Below, in pieces: positions 34,232-43,517 of a stretch of DNA of 46,749 nt. The notes beneath the pieces are model-generated. The model was not told where the DNA came from and searched no databases. It saw only the letters and a program-made list of their open reading frames with translations. The DNA is taken from NCBI RefSeq assembly GCF_008123425.1, contig NZ_VSSS01000071.1:1-46749 (forward strand), written 5' to 3'. This DNA comes from Bradyrhizobium rifense (GTDB lineage Bacteria > Pseudomonadota > Alphaproteobacteria > Rhizobiales > Xanthobacteraceae). Within the stretch, counting starts at the first letter, position 1. Every line of letters starts with the position of its first letter. The position numbers and the translations under genes were made by a program.

Positions 34232-37001
34232 GCGGCCTTCGCGACGCGAGTTCGTGAAGTGGTTATCGGCGGGCGGCATCTCGGTCAGCCTGTCGCATCT
34301 TGCTGCGGCGGCGAACGCGCCCTTCGCGGCCCATGAGATGCTGCCGGGACGCGGCAATTTCAACCCGGCGACAAAGGGCGCCGGCCGCGTCGACGGTGTC
34401 GCAAAAGTCACCGGCGCAAAGCTCTACGCTTCTGATTTCCGCGCCAATGACCTGCCCGGCTGGCCGCAGACCACCTCGCACGCGATTTTGGTGCGCGCCA
34501 ATGACGCCACGCATGTCTACACCGGCATGGACCTCGCCCGCCTGTCGGGACCGCTCAAGCCTTCCGTCATCATCACCGCCAGCGATCTCGACCACATCGG
34601 CACAGAGGTGCCGGAGTTCTATGCCGGCGATCTGTTCTGCCCGCTCGGCAAGACGCCGCTTTATCTCGGACAGCCGGTCGCACTGCTGATCTTCGAAAAA
34701 TTTGACGCCTTCGACCAGGCGCGGCTCGTGCTGCGTGACGGCACCTTCGTGAAATTCGGCGAAGAGACCGGCCCGGTGATCGCGCCCGATTACGGCTCCT
34801 ACCGCTTCACCCGCGTTGCGGGCCCCTCGCCCGACAAGCCCGACGTCTATTCACCGATCCAGGCCGGCTGGGTCTCGCCCAAGAAGGTGCAAAACGCCGC
34901 ACTTCCGGTGTGGTCCCCGCTCGCCAGGGAGATGCCGGCCGATTACGTCAAGGCCGCAAAGCTCGGCGACCAGATCCGCAGCGAGCTTGCCGCAGACAAT
35001 GCCTCGCTTCTCGTGCTCGACCGCGAGTTCGAGACGCAATCGGTCGACCCGATGTTTTTGGAGCCGGAGTGCGGGCTCGCATGGTACGCCGGCAAAGGCG
35101 GCAATCTCGAGCTGGTGCTCGGCGTGCAGTCGCCCTATGAGGCCGCAGAGTCACTCGCGCATCTGCTCGGCAAGGCGCATCCGCCCTACAAGCCCTCGCA
35201 TATCAACGCGCAGTTCGCCCATGTCGGCGGCGGCTTTGGCGGCCGCGACCACACGCCGTTCATTCTCTATGTCGCGCTCGCCGCGATCTGCTTCCCCGGC
35301 AAGCCGGTACGGCTTGCGCATGATCGCTACCAGCAATTCCAGGGCGGCATCAAACGCCACCCGATCAAGATGCGCTCGCGCATCGGCATCGACCGTTCGA
35401 CCGGCCTGATCAAGGCGTTTGCCGCCGATCATTTGCTCGACGGCGGCGGGCTGCAGAATTTTTCCGCCAACGTCGCGGTGGTCGCCGCCACCGGCGCGAT
35501 CGGCATCTACGACATCCCCAAGGTCGACGTCACCACCATCGCGCTGCATTCGCGCGGCGTCACGGCCGGCTCGATGCGCGGCTACGGCACGCTGCAGACC
35601 ATGACTGCGCTCGAAGCGTTGATCGATGAGGCCGCAGGCGAGCTCAAGCTCGACCCGATCGAATTCCGTCGCCGCAATGCGCTCAAGCAGAACGGCCGGA
35701 CCATGACCGGCAATCCCTATATCGTCTCGGTGCGCACGCCCGAAATCCTCGACAAGCTCGAAAAACATCCGATCTGGCAGCAGCGCGCCCAGCTCAGGCA
35801 AACCACGGGCGATCGGCTGGTCGGCACTGGGGTGGCCTGCGTCACCAAGGATTACGGCTCCGGCGCGGATTGCTCGCTCGGCCGTGTCGAGCTCGGCCCC
35901 GACGGCAAGATTTCGATCTACTGCGACCATGTCGAGATGGGCAACGGCATCGGCACCGCGCTGGCGAATCGCGTCGCCGGCCATCTCGGCGCCATCGCCG
36001 ACGAGGTGTCGGTCGCGCGCGTCGACAGCTACGACGTGCTCGGCCTCGTCACCTCGGGCGATCCCTACACGATGGACCAGAAGACGCAGGATGCGGCTGA
36101 GCGCAATCCGCGTTGGGTGCCCTCGATCTCCTCGGCGACATCGGCCTCGATCGGCGCCCATGTCGGCACGCATTCCTCCGCCGAAGCCGCCCGCGTCATC
36201 TTCCGCTTCGGCCTGTGGCCCGCCGCACTCGAACTGTGGCGCATTCCCAAGACCGATCCGCGCGCACGGCAATGGGCCAATGCGAGCTGGCAGAACGGCC
36301 AGCTGACGATGCCCGGCCTCCCGCCACTGGCGCTGCCGGCGCTCGCCGCAACCGCGCATGCGCGCGGCTTCGTCACCGGCGCGGTCGCGCATAGTTTTTC
36401 GCGCTGGGCCTGGTCACGGGCGCGCTTTCCTCTGTTCGGCGAGCAATACCGCGCCGACATCGACGCGCTCGCGATCCGCCGGGGCGACACCAGGTACGAG
36501 CGGATCAACCGCGTCAGCGTCAAGTTTCCGCCGACCGACAACAACCGCATCGGCACCGCCTACACCTCGATGTGCGGCACGCTCGTCCGCGTCGAGATCG
36601 AGCGCTCAACCGGCGCGCTTCGCATCGCCAAGGCCTACAGCGTGTTCGAATGCGGCACCGCGCTGGTGCCCGAGGTGGTGATGGGCCAATCCCATGGCGG
36701 CTTTGCCATGGGCGTCGGCTACGCGCTTCTGGAGACGTTGCCGCCGTTCGAAGGCGGGCCCGGCAACGGCGAATGGAATCTCGGCCGTTACCTCGTCGCA
36801 CGCGGCTCCGACCTGCCCTTGCGCGATCTCGAGATCGAGATGTTGAAGCCGCTGACACCCGACGAAGCGCCCAAGGGCATGGCGGAGGTCGTGATGATCC
36901 CGATCGTGCCGGCGCTGATCAACGCCATCCACGACGCCACCGGCCACCGTTTTCGCGCGCTGCCGGTCACGGCGAGCCTTTTGAAGGGAGTTTTGGCGTG
37001 A
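34230..37001 (+). CDS. Molybdopterin-binding subunit of a periplasmic xanthine-oxidase-family dehydrogenase
   Basis: 923 aa, of the isoquinoline 1-oxidoreductase beta / aldehyde dehydrogenase type. An N-terminal twin-arginine signal (SRREFVKWLSAGG) indicates folded export with its cofactor. The cofactor loop GGGFGGR is at 333-339; GSMRGYGTLQTM and VEMGNGIGTALANRVAGH are further cofactor contacts. The catalytic Glu is probably E886 in KGMAEVVMIPIVPALINAI, which matches the family G-x-G/A-E site. It hydroxylates an aldehyde or N-heterocycle using water; electrons pass to the 2Fe-2S subunit and the cytochrome encoded next. AAGGATGAG precedes the ATG. The stop overlaps the next start (GTGA). Confidence 0.92.
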   Translation: MRPSRREFVKWLSAGGISVSLSHLAAAANAPFAAHEMLPGRGNFNPATKGAGRVDGVAKVTGAKLYASDFRANDLPGWPQTTSHAILVRANDATHVYTGMDLARLSGPLKPSVIITASDLDHIGTEVPEFYAGDLFCPLGKTPLYLGQPVALLIFEKFDAFDQARLVLRDGTFVKFGEETGPVIAPDYGSYRFTRVAGPSPDKPDVYSPIQAGWVSPKKVQNAALPVWSPLAREMPADYVKAAKLGDQIRSELAADNASLLVLDREFETQSVDPMFLEPECGLAWYAGKGGNLELVLGVQSPYEAAESLAHLLGKAHPPYKPSHINAQFAHVGGGFGGRDHTPFILYVALAAICFPGKPVRLAHDRYQQFQGGIKRHPIKMRSRIGIDRSTGLIKAFAADHLLDGGGLQNFSANVAVVAATGAIGIYDIPKVDVTTIALHSRGVTAGSMRGYGTLQTMTALEALIDEAAGELKLDPIEFRRRNALKQNGRTMTGNPYIVSVRTPEILDKLEKHPIWQQRAQLRQTTGDRLVGTGVACVTKDYGSGADCSLGRVELGPDGKISIYCDHVEMGNGIGTALANRVAGHLGAIADEVSVARVDSYDVLGLVTSGDPYTMDQKTQDAAERNPRWVPSISSATSASIGAHVGTHSSAEAARVIFRFGLWPAALELWRIPKTDPRARQWANASWQNGQLTMPGLPPLALPALAATAHARGFVTGAVAHSFSRWAWSRARFPLFGEQYRADIDALAIRRGDTRYERINRVSVKFPPTDNNRIGTAYTSMCGTLVRVEIERSTGALRIAKAYSVFECGTALVPEVVMGQSHGGFAMGVGYALLETLPPFEGGPGNGEWNLGRYLVARGSDLPLRDLEIEMLKPLTPDEAPKGMAEVVMIPIVPALINAIHDATGHRFRALPVTASLLKGVLA

Positions 37002-37522
37002 CGACCCTCAGCCTCACCATCAATGGCCAAAAGCATGGTCCGATGGACGTCCGCGACGATCTCTCGATGAACGATTTTCTGCGCGAGATGCTCGGCATGA
37101 CCGGCACAAAATTCGGCTGCGGCGCCGCGCAATGCCTGAGCTGCGCCATCATTGTCGACGAGCCGGATGGCTCGAGCTGCACCAGTCCGACCTGCGTCGC
37201 ACCCGCAGTGAATTTCGACGGCAAGTCGATCCGCACCGTCGAAGGACATGCCAAGGACGGTCAGCTCTCGGCCCTGCAACAGGCCTTCATCGATCACTTC
37301 GCCTTCCAGTGCGGCTATTGCACCGCGGGCTTCCTCAACGAGGGCCAGGTGCTGCTCGAACGTCTCGCGCGCGCGCCGGTCGCCCGGGAGGCGCTGGAGC
37401 AGACCATCGCGGATGCGCTCGACGGGCATCTCTGCCGCTGCACCGGCTACATCAAATATCACGAGGCGGTGCGCGACGTGATCCTCGCCGATTCAAACCG
37501 CTACCTCGTCGCCACCAAATGA
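36998..37522 (+). CDS. 2Fe-2S subunit of the molybdenum hydroxylase
   Basis: 174 aa with two 2Fe-2S clusters. The plant-type ferredoxin cluster is FGCGAAQCLSCAI followed by SC; the second is FQCGYCTAGFL and LCRCTGYIKYHEAV. It shuttles electrons from the Mo centre. It starts at a GTG overlapping the upstream stop, with AAGGGAG eight bases before. It has no signal peptide, so it is probably exported by hitchhiking on the Tat-targeted large subunit. The stop overlaps the cytochrome ATG (ATGA). Confidence 0.93.
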   Translation: MTTLSLTINGQKHGPMDVRDDLSMNDFLREMLGMTGTKFGCGAAQCLSCAIIVDEPDGSSCTSPTCVAPAVNFDGKSIRTVEGHAKDGQLSALQQAFIDHFAFQCGYCTAGFLNEGQVLLERLARAPVAREALEQTIADALDGHLCRCTGYIKYHEAVRDVILADSNRYLVATK

Positions 37523-38148
37523 GTGCGCAAGGGATGATCACCACGCGCTTCAAGCTCATGGCCGCGATGGCGGCGCTGACGAGCAGCCTGTGCGCCGGCT
37601 ACGCCGCGTCGGACACGACGAGCCACGCCCTCGCCCCGCCCGAAAGTTTTGCGAACATTGCCGACACCGAAAAGCGCTCGGCCGCGATCTTCACCGAACT
37701 CGGCAAGGTGCTGACGCATCCGCGCTGCACCAACTGCCATCCGGCCGGCGACAGCCCGCGGCAAGGCGACACGCCCCGCATCCATCAGCCGCCGGTGACG
37801 CGCGGCGCCGACGGCCATGGCCTCGAGGCGATGCGCTGCCACACCTGCCACCAGAAGGCCAATTTCGAGCCCGGCCGCATTCCCGGCCATCCCGAATGGC
37901 ACCTCGCCCCGCGCGAGATGGCCTGGGAAGGCAAGACCATCGCCGAGATCTGCGAGCAGATCCGCGACCCGATGCGCAACGGCGGCCGCAAGGTGGAAGC
38001 GCTGGTCGACCACATCGGCAAGGACACCCTCGTCGGCTGGGCCTGGAAGCCCGGCTTCGGCCGCTCGCCCGCGCCGGGCACGCAAGAGCAGGCTGGCGCG
38101 CTGGTGGAGGCCTGGGTGAAGACGGGAGCGGCGTGCCAGGCGCCGTGA
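37519..38148 (+). CDS. Di-haem c-type cytochrome subunit of the molybdenum hydroxylase
   Basis: 209 aa with a signal peptide (MAAMAALTSSLCAGYAA) and two CxxCH haem-attachment sites: CTNCH (C70-H74) and CHTCH (C107-H111). Between and after them are HPAGDSPRQGD and WHLAPREMAWEGK, a pattern found in cytochromes linked to isoquinoline-1-oxidoreductase-like enzymes. It probably passes electrons from the 2Fe-2S subunit to the respiratory chain. Third gene of an operon with overlapping start and stop codons. Confidence 0.88.
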   Translation: MSAQGMITTRFKLMAAMAALTSSLCAGYAASDTTSHALAPPESFANIADTEKRSAAIFTELGKVLTHPRCTNCHPAGDSPRQGDTPRIHQPPVTRGADGHGLEAMRCHTCHQKANFEPGRIPGHPEWHLAPREMAWEGKTIAEICEQIRDPMRNGGRKVEALVDHIGKDTLVGWAWKPGFGRSPAPGTQEQAGALVEAWVKTGAACQAP

Positions 38149-38281
38149 TGTCGCTGACAACCCCATAGTAGACGTGTTGCGATCTGTTGCCCGATGTCAG
38201 CCTTTCCTCAATGCGGGCATCTTACCCCAACAGAATTTGCCAAGACGTGCTAGAGAGCGAGGGTCTCGAAAAGAGGAAGCG

Positions 38282-40060
38282 ATGATGTCGGCTTCGGTCC
38301 TTCAGCCAAAACGCCGCTTCCAGCTCGTGATGATCAAACCGTCACATTACGGCGAAGATGGATATGTGATCCGATGGTGGCGGGCGACCATTCCCTCCAA
38401 TTCGCTTGCCAGCCTCTATGGAATTGCGCAGGAAAGCCTGGCACGTCGCGTGCTGGGGCCCGATGTCGAGATCGACATCGAAGCGATCGACGAATTCAGC
38501 GCGCGCGTTGACATTTCAAAGCTGGTCGCGCGCCTTTCGCGGCACGATAATTTCGGCTTGATCATGCTGGTCGGCGTGCAGTCGAACCAGTACCCTCGCG
38601 CTCTGGATATTGCCCGTCCGCTACGCGATGCCGGCATTCAGGTCGTGATCGGCGGCTTTCACGTCTCAGGTTGCCTGTCGATGCTCGACGGCAGCGCGGT
38701 CGATCTGGATGCCTGCCGGGCGATGAAGGTTTCGTTGTTCGCCGGGGAAGCGGAAGGTCGCTTCGATACGATCCTGCGGGATGCCGCTGCCGGGCGGCTG
38801 GAACCCATCTACAATTTCCTCAAGGACCTGCCCGGCATTGAAGGTACGCCGGCGCCCTTCCTGCCCATCGAGAACGTGCGACGGACCTTGGGTCTGAGTA
38901 CCAGCTTCGATGCCGGACGCGGGTGCCCCTATCAATGCTCTTTCTGTACGATCATCAATGTGCAGGGCCGCAAGTCGCGCTTCCGCACACCTGATGATAT
39001 CGAGGCGCTGGTCCGCAGCAACTGGAAGCAAGGCATCTGCAAATATTTCATCACCGACGATAACTTCGCGCGCAACAAGCACTGGGAGGAAATCCTTGAT
39101 CGCTTGATCTGGCTAAGGGAATCCCAGGGTATTCCTCTTGGGCTTCTCATCCAGGTGGACACGCTTTGTCACAAGATTCCGAATTTTGTCGAGAAAGCAA
39201 AACGCGCGGGCGTCACGCGCGTGTTCATCGGGCTTGAGAACATCAATCCCGATAATCTCCTGGCGGCGAAGAAGAGACAGAACAAGATCACTGAATACCG
39301 CAAGATGCTCCTGGCCTGGAAGGACCACGGCATTTTGACGCTCGCTGGATACATCCTGGGTTTCCCTGCCGATACGCCTGACTCGATCCGCAATGATATT
39401 GCAATTATCCAGCGTGAGCTGCCGATCGACATCCTCGAGTTCTTTTGCCTGACCCCGTTGCCGGGCTCGGAGGATCACAAGAACCTCTGGACGATCCAGA
39501 CTCCAATGGATCCCGATCTTAACAATTACGACCTTGAGCACGTCTGCGCCACGCATTCCCGCATGTCGGAAGATGAGTGGAAAGCGATCTATCGGGAGGC
39601 CTGGGCGCTCTATTATACGCCGGAGCACATGAGGACGCTGCTGCGCCGCGGTGCGGCGACCGGCGTCAATTTAGGCAGCCTGGTGAAGCTGCTCATGACC
39701 TTCTCGTTGAGCCAGAGGCTCGAGAATGTCCATCCGCTGCAATGGGGCGTCATTCGCTTGCGCCATCCCTCCGAGCGGCGTCCGGGTCTTTCGGCCGAGA
39801 GTGCCTTCTGGTTTTGGCCGCGGCTGACAATTGAGATCGCAGGCAAAACGGCAATTGCACTTGCCGCGTTGTCACGCCTTGCCGTCCAGGGAATCAAGAT
39901 CTCCCGCGACCAAAATCGCCTGAAATACACGGATCAGGCCCTGTCTCGCGTCAGCGACGATGACGCAGATTCACTCCAGTTGCTGACGCAAACTTCGAGC
40001 GCAAAGCAATCTGCAGCTCATCAGAAAAAAATCTTCAATCTCACGCACGGCGTCGGATAA
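38282..40060 (+). CDS. Radical SAM protein with an N-terminal cobalamin-binding-like domain
   Basis: 592 aa. The radical SAM cluster is CPYQCSFC (C218, C222, C225), preceded by the family lead GLSTSFDAGRG and followed by FITDDNFARN and a SAM-binding IGLENINPDNL. The N-terminal 180 residues resemble the B12-binding fold (VVIGGFHVSG), but a DxHxxG cobalamin motif is not visible. The C-terminal 150 residues have no clear family. It resembles BchE/HpnP-type B12 radical SAM enzymes in layout only; substrate unknown. AGAGGAAG lies upstream of tandem ATGs. It stands alone on its strand, with no biosynthetic neighbours. Confidence 0.88.
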   Translation: MMSASVLQPKRRFQLVMIKPSHYGEDGYVIRWWRATIPSNSLASLYGIAQESLARRVLGPDVEIDIEAIDEFSARVDISKLVARLSRHDNFGLIMLVGVQSNQYPRALDIARPLRDAGIQVVIGGFHVSGCLSMLDGSAVDLDACRAMKVSLFAGEAEGRFDTILRDAAAGRLEPIYNFLKDLPGIEGTPAPFLPIENVRRTLGLSTSFDAGRGCPYQCSFCTIINVQGRKSRFRTPDDIEALVRSNWKQGICKYFITDDNFARNKHWEEILDRLIWLRESQGIPLGLLIQVDTLCHKIPNFVEKAKRAGVTRVFIGLENINPDNLLAAKKRQNKITEYRKMLLAWKDHGILTLAGYILGFPADTPDSIRNDIAIIQRELPIDILEFFCLTPLPGSEDHKNLWTIQTPMDPDLNNYDLEHVCATHSRMSEDEWKAIYREAWALYYTPEHMRTLLRRGAATGVNLGSLVKLLMTFSLSQRLENVHPLQWGVIRLRHPSERRPGLSAESAFWFWPRLTIEIAGKTAIALAALSRLAVQGIKISRDQNRLKYTDQALSRVSDDDADSLQLLTQTSSAKQSAAHQKKIFNLTHGVG

Positions 40061-40209
40061 AATACGATGACAGTGCACTAAACTCCGCTCGACTCCCGTC
40101 TGGTTAAGTGCACCGTCACCGTAATTCGAAGGCGGTGGGGTGAGCGAGGCTCCTCCACACGCCAGCTATGATATGTTGTGCCTTTCTTCATCGCAGGAGA
40201 CAGACTGAC

Positions 40210-41028
40210 GTGTCCGACACCCAGAAGCTGACGCCCGCATTCTCGATGCCTGGGCGCGACCTGCTGAGGCGAGAAATATTTAAAGGACTGGCGGACAGAG
40301 CGGCTGGCCGCGTCAAAGATCTCGATGCTGACGCCATCCTTGCCAAAGGAAAGGAGCTATTCCAGAAGCGCTCAATCTCCAATGTAAGGCAATTCGGAGT
40401 TGATGGTCGAAAGACGCTCTTCTTGCTGCTTCTCCTTTTCGCGATCCCCGCGGACGACTGCTCCGCGCAGACACCGCCGCCGCCAGTCGACGAACATGCG
40501 TTCGAGCGCGTGCCACCGACGGTCGTGAAGAGATTGGCGACCCGCTTTTCGCTAGGCGCATTCGCCGGCCGCTTCGAAGAGACGCGGCTCGGCGCGGTCC
40601 GCGAAGCCGTGGGCGAAGGGACCATCCAACACCAGGGCGACGCTGGAGGTAGCATCTATTGGCTGTGTTATCGGCGCGCGCAGCATCGATTATGGGTCGT
40701 GTCCAGCGGAGAGATGGGCGGCCCGGACCATCTCGTCACAGAGATCGTTGAAGAGCTCACCGAGAAAGACACCGAGACCTCGACCGATTGCGGCATCATT
40801 CCGGAAAAGTTCTCGCCCGTCGTCTTCGACAGCAAGCTGCATTTAGGTATGTCGCGTCAGGAGGTAATCACGGCGCTGGGACCGCCGTCGAAGTCGGAAC
40901 CTGCTCAGATGGTGTATTATCACGAGGGAAAGCTCGCAGACGGTTTCGATGAGACCGCTTGGCTCATTCTCCGATTTCGTGAGGACAAGCTCGTGTCCAT
41001 GCGCGGCGGCAAGACCACGACGAATTGA
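40210..41028 (+). CDS. Hypothetical protein with a BamE/SmpA-like C-terminus
   Basis: 272 aa from a GTG (VSDTQKLTPAF). Three parts: a hydrophilic N-terminal 65 residues (LLRREIFKGLADRAAGRVKD), an internal hydrophobic segment RKTLFLLLLLFAIPADDCSA that looks like a signal peptide, and a periplasmic-type domain. That domain ends with LHLGMSRQEVITALGPPSK, a motif typical of SmpA/BamE-like small domains. An export signal 75 residues in from the start is odd. The true start may be internal, or two genes may be fused. Function unknown. Confidence 0.6.
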   Translation: MSDTQKLTPAFSMPGRDLLRREIFKGLADRAAGRVKDLDADAILAKGKELFQKRSISNVRQFGVDGRKTLFLLLLLFAIPADDCSAQTPPPPVDEHAFERVPPTVVKRLATRFSLGAFAGRFEETRLGAVREAVGEGTIQHQGDAGGSIYWLCYRRAQHRLWVVSSGEMGGPDHLVTEIVEELTEKDTETSTDCGIIPEKFSPVVFDSKLHLGMSRQEVITALGPPSKSEPAQMVYYHEGKLADGFDETAWLILRFREDKLVSMRGGKTTTN

Positions 41029-41719
41029 AGTGGCTGCTAGCAGCGTTCATGCTTCACAGCGTGATGCGAGCGAGTCACGCTCGCTCCCGCACGATCCCCA
41101 TCACATACCCCCGCTTCTCCACCACCTTCGGCGAAAGCAAGCCAAGGGCACTTGGTCATCCACTTTGGCTTCGATGCCCCCGAAGCAGCGGCCGAACTGA
41201 CCCAAGGTGATGAGCAGCCGAGATCAAAAGTTCGACGTTTGCGGATGCGATTGAATCCGTCTGTCGCCTCATGTCGCCCTTGAAGGGTAGATCGGACCTG
41301 CCTAAGAGCGGTCCATAACGACGCGATTGGCCCATCGCGACATATTGCGCTGCCGCACGAACTCGGCCGCTATAGGGGAAAAGCGGACATTGCGTTCGTC
41401 GCATCACGTCGCCGGGTTTATGGGTACACGGCCTGGTCTTGTCTCTTCCCTATTGGCCCAAGGCCGACATCCAGACGCCAGGCTTTAATGCCGCCTTCTG
41501 ACAGCAAAACGAACGCGACGACTTGGTGAGCACACGCCCTACGCCCGCCGCATCAGCCTGAGCGAGGCCGCCAGCCGCAAGCTGCGCTTACCTGCGAGCG
41601 CGATGCCCTCGAGCTCGCCGCTGTCCGACGTGCAGGTGCCGCAGAATACAGCCGGCCGTGAAGCAACACGCCACTCTAGCAAATCCAATCACAACGGGAG
41701 AGAATGACGGTCCGATCGG
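41029..41719. other. Gene-poor region carrying a fragment of a grlR-like gene
   Basis: 691 bp without a convincing intact gene. A weak hairpin (GCGAGCG / CGCTCGC, 41066-41084) follows the BamE-like gene. The 112-bp direct repeat (41526-41637) is the only recognisable element. The stretch 41220-41520 has short frames only and looks like degraded intergenic sequence. Confidence 0.5.
41526..41637 (-). repeat. Direct repeat copy A: 3'-end fragment of the grlR-like gene
   Basis: 112 bp matching 45894-46005 with four mismatches and no gap. On the minus strand it encodes the last 35 or so residues (CTSDSGELEGIALAGKR, ending LMRRA-stop) of the GrlR-like protein at 45907-46611. All four differences are silent or lie outside the coding part. 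No more of the gene precedes it, so it is a truncated duplicate. With copy B it brackets 4.26 kb. Confidence 0.85.
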
Positions 41720-43001
41720 ATGATGGACGAGACAGTGATGGATTCGCCGCAAGCAGGACCCTTTGCGCCGTTCGAGTGGATGCTCTCGGCGCGCTATCTA
41801 CGAGCCCGCCGCAAGGAAGGGTTTGTCTCGGTCATCGCGGGATTCTCGTTTCTGGGTATCATGCTCGGGGTCGCCACGCTGATCATCGTGATGGCCGTGA
41901 TGAACGGCTTTCGCACAGAACTCCTGGGCAAGATTCTCGGGTTCAACGGGCATATTGTGGTGCAGCCGCTGGAAACTCCGTTGACGGACTGGAAGGATGT
42001 CGCCGAGCGCATCAGTCAGGTGCAGGGCGTTCGATTGGCGGTGCCGGTCGTTGACGGCCCGGCCCTGGCCTCGTCGTCCAATGCCTCCGGCGTCCTGGTG
42101 CGCGGCATCCGGGCCGCCGATCTTAATCAACTTCCCTCAATCGCCAACGGCATCAAGCACGGGTCACTCGAGCATTTTGACGAGGGCCAGGGCGTCGCCA
42201 TCGGCCAGGGCCTCGCCGATCAACTCTCTCTCCAAGCCGGCGACAGTATCACGCTCGTTGCACAGCGGCGCGGTGACGCCGATGGGCGTGATGCCGCGCG
42301 TCAAGAAATACCTGGTCGCCGCCGTGTTCGAGATCGGGATGTCCGAATACGATTCGGGAGTCATCTTCATGCCGATCGCGGAGGCGCAGGCTTTCTTCAA
42401 CCGCAATCAGGACGTCACCGCGATTGAGGTGTTCACGACCAATCCCGATCGGATCGACCTGTTTCGCAAGACGGTCGCGGAAGCGGCTGGCCGACCGATC
42501 TTCCTGGTCGACTGGCGACAGCGCAATGCGACCTTCTTTGGCGCGCTCGAGGTTGAGCGAAATGTGATGTTTCTGATCCTGAGCCTGATCGTCCTTGTGG
42601 CCGCGATGAACATCGTGTCCGGCCTGATCATGCTGGTGAAGGACAAGGGCAGCGACATCGCGATCCTCAGGACAATGGGCGCGTCGCAAGGTGCTGTCAT
42701 GCGAACGTTCATGATCACCGGCGCTTCGATCGGCGTGGCGGGCACGCTGGCCGGCTTCGTCGCCGGGCTTCTCGTCTGCGCCAATATCGAACAGATCCGA
42801 CAGTTCATGTCCTGGTTGACGCGCACCGACCTGTTTCCGCCAAAACTCTATTTTTTGTCCAAGCTGCCGGCGGATATCGATCTCGTCGAGACCGCCGCGG
42901 TCGTGATCATGGCGCTGACCCTGTCGTTCCTCGCGACGCTCTACCCATCGTGGCGCGCTGCACGGCTCGATCCCGTCGAGACTCTGCGACAGGGAGGCTA
43001 G
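41720..43001 (+). pseudogene. LolC/LolE-type lipoprotein-releasing permease, frameshifted
   Basis: An ABC permease of the FtsX/MacB superfamily that normally pairs with LolD to extract lipoproteins from the inner membrane. The first frame (from ATG 41720) reads FEWMLSARYLRARRKEGFVSVIAGFSFLGIMLGVATLIIVMAV through GDSITLVAQ. The second frame continues GAVTPMGVMPRVKKYLVAAVFEIGMSEYDSGVIFMPI to the stop at 43001 and includes the last three membrane helices. The frames join near 42266-42269 by losing one base (or gaining two), giving about 427 residues, the normal length. No lolD lies next to it. It is probably an extra or decayed copy, or a read error. Confidence 0.8.
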
Positions 43002-43217
43002 TCGCGGCGATGACGTGCAGCGGCGACATGATGTCGTGTCGATAAAATACGAATGCATAAGCAGGCGCCCTGGGCCCGCGGCATCTGCCGTGAGCGAGGC
43101 AGCAAGGCGCGCAAGGACCACCTGCCTGACAAGGCGCCAGGTGAGTGCTCATTGGCATCGGCTTCCTGAGCAGGCCGCGCCGCTCAGTCGTCATCGATGG
43201 CTTATGAGCCGGGACTT

Positions 43218-43517
43218 CTATCCATTCGCCCACCACGACCAACAACGGAGTATCACGAGCAAGCCCAGCATAGCCCTTACCAGCCACAATAGAATCGCTG
43301 TGCGAGGATCGCCACGCTGGAAGCTTTGGGCTCGGAAAGGAAACAAGATCAATCGCGTATTGGCATCAACGCGCTCAAGAAGCGCGACAATCGATCCGGG
43401 CCAAGTCCATATGAATAAGGATGGTCGGCCGAGCTTTTCCCATATTGCCGGATGAACCAAACGCAATCGGCGCAGCAATAGTGCAACGAGTATGAGGGCG
43501 ATCGGAAGCCCGACCAT
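43218..43517 (-). CDS. Small membrane protein, hypothetical
   Basis: 99 aa with two hydrophobic segments: VGLPIALILVALLLRRL at the N-terminus and TAILLWLVRAMLGLLVILRCW at the C-terminus. Between them is HPAIWEKLGRPSLFIW, a motif seen in small uncharacterised (UspB-like) membrane proteins. The ribosome site is weak. It lies within the segment bracketed by direct repeats. Confidence 0.55.
   Translation of the reverse strand: MVGLPIALILVALLLRRLRLVHPAIWEKLGRPSLFIWTWPGSIVALLERVDANTRLILFPFRAQSFQRGDPRTAILLWLVRAMLGLLVILRCWSWWANG

Noticed and set aside
35151..36392. 413-codon minus-strand frame opposite the Mo subunit
   Set aside because: No recognisable domain; low-complexity Arg/Gly composition typical of GC-rich shadows.
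43053..43140. Possible third, more diverged copy of the grlR-like 3' end (GAGCGAGGC and nearby matches)
   Set aside because: Matches are patchy and the alignment needs gaps; shared bases could be chance in GC-rich DNA. A local alignment score would decide it.
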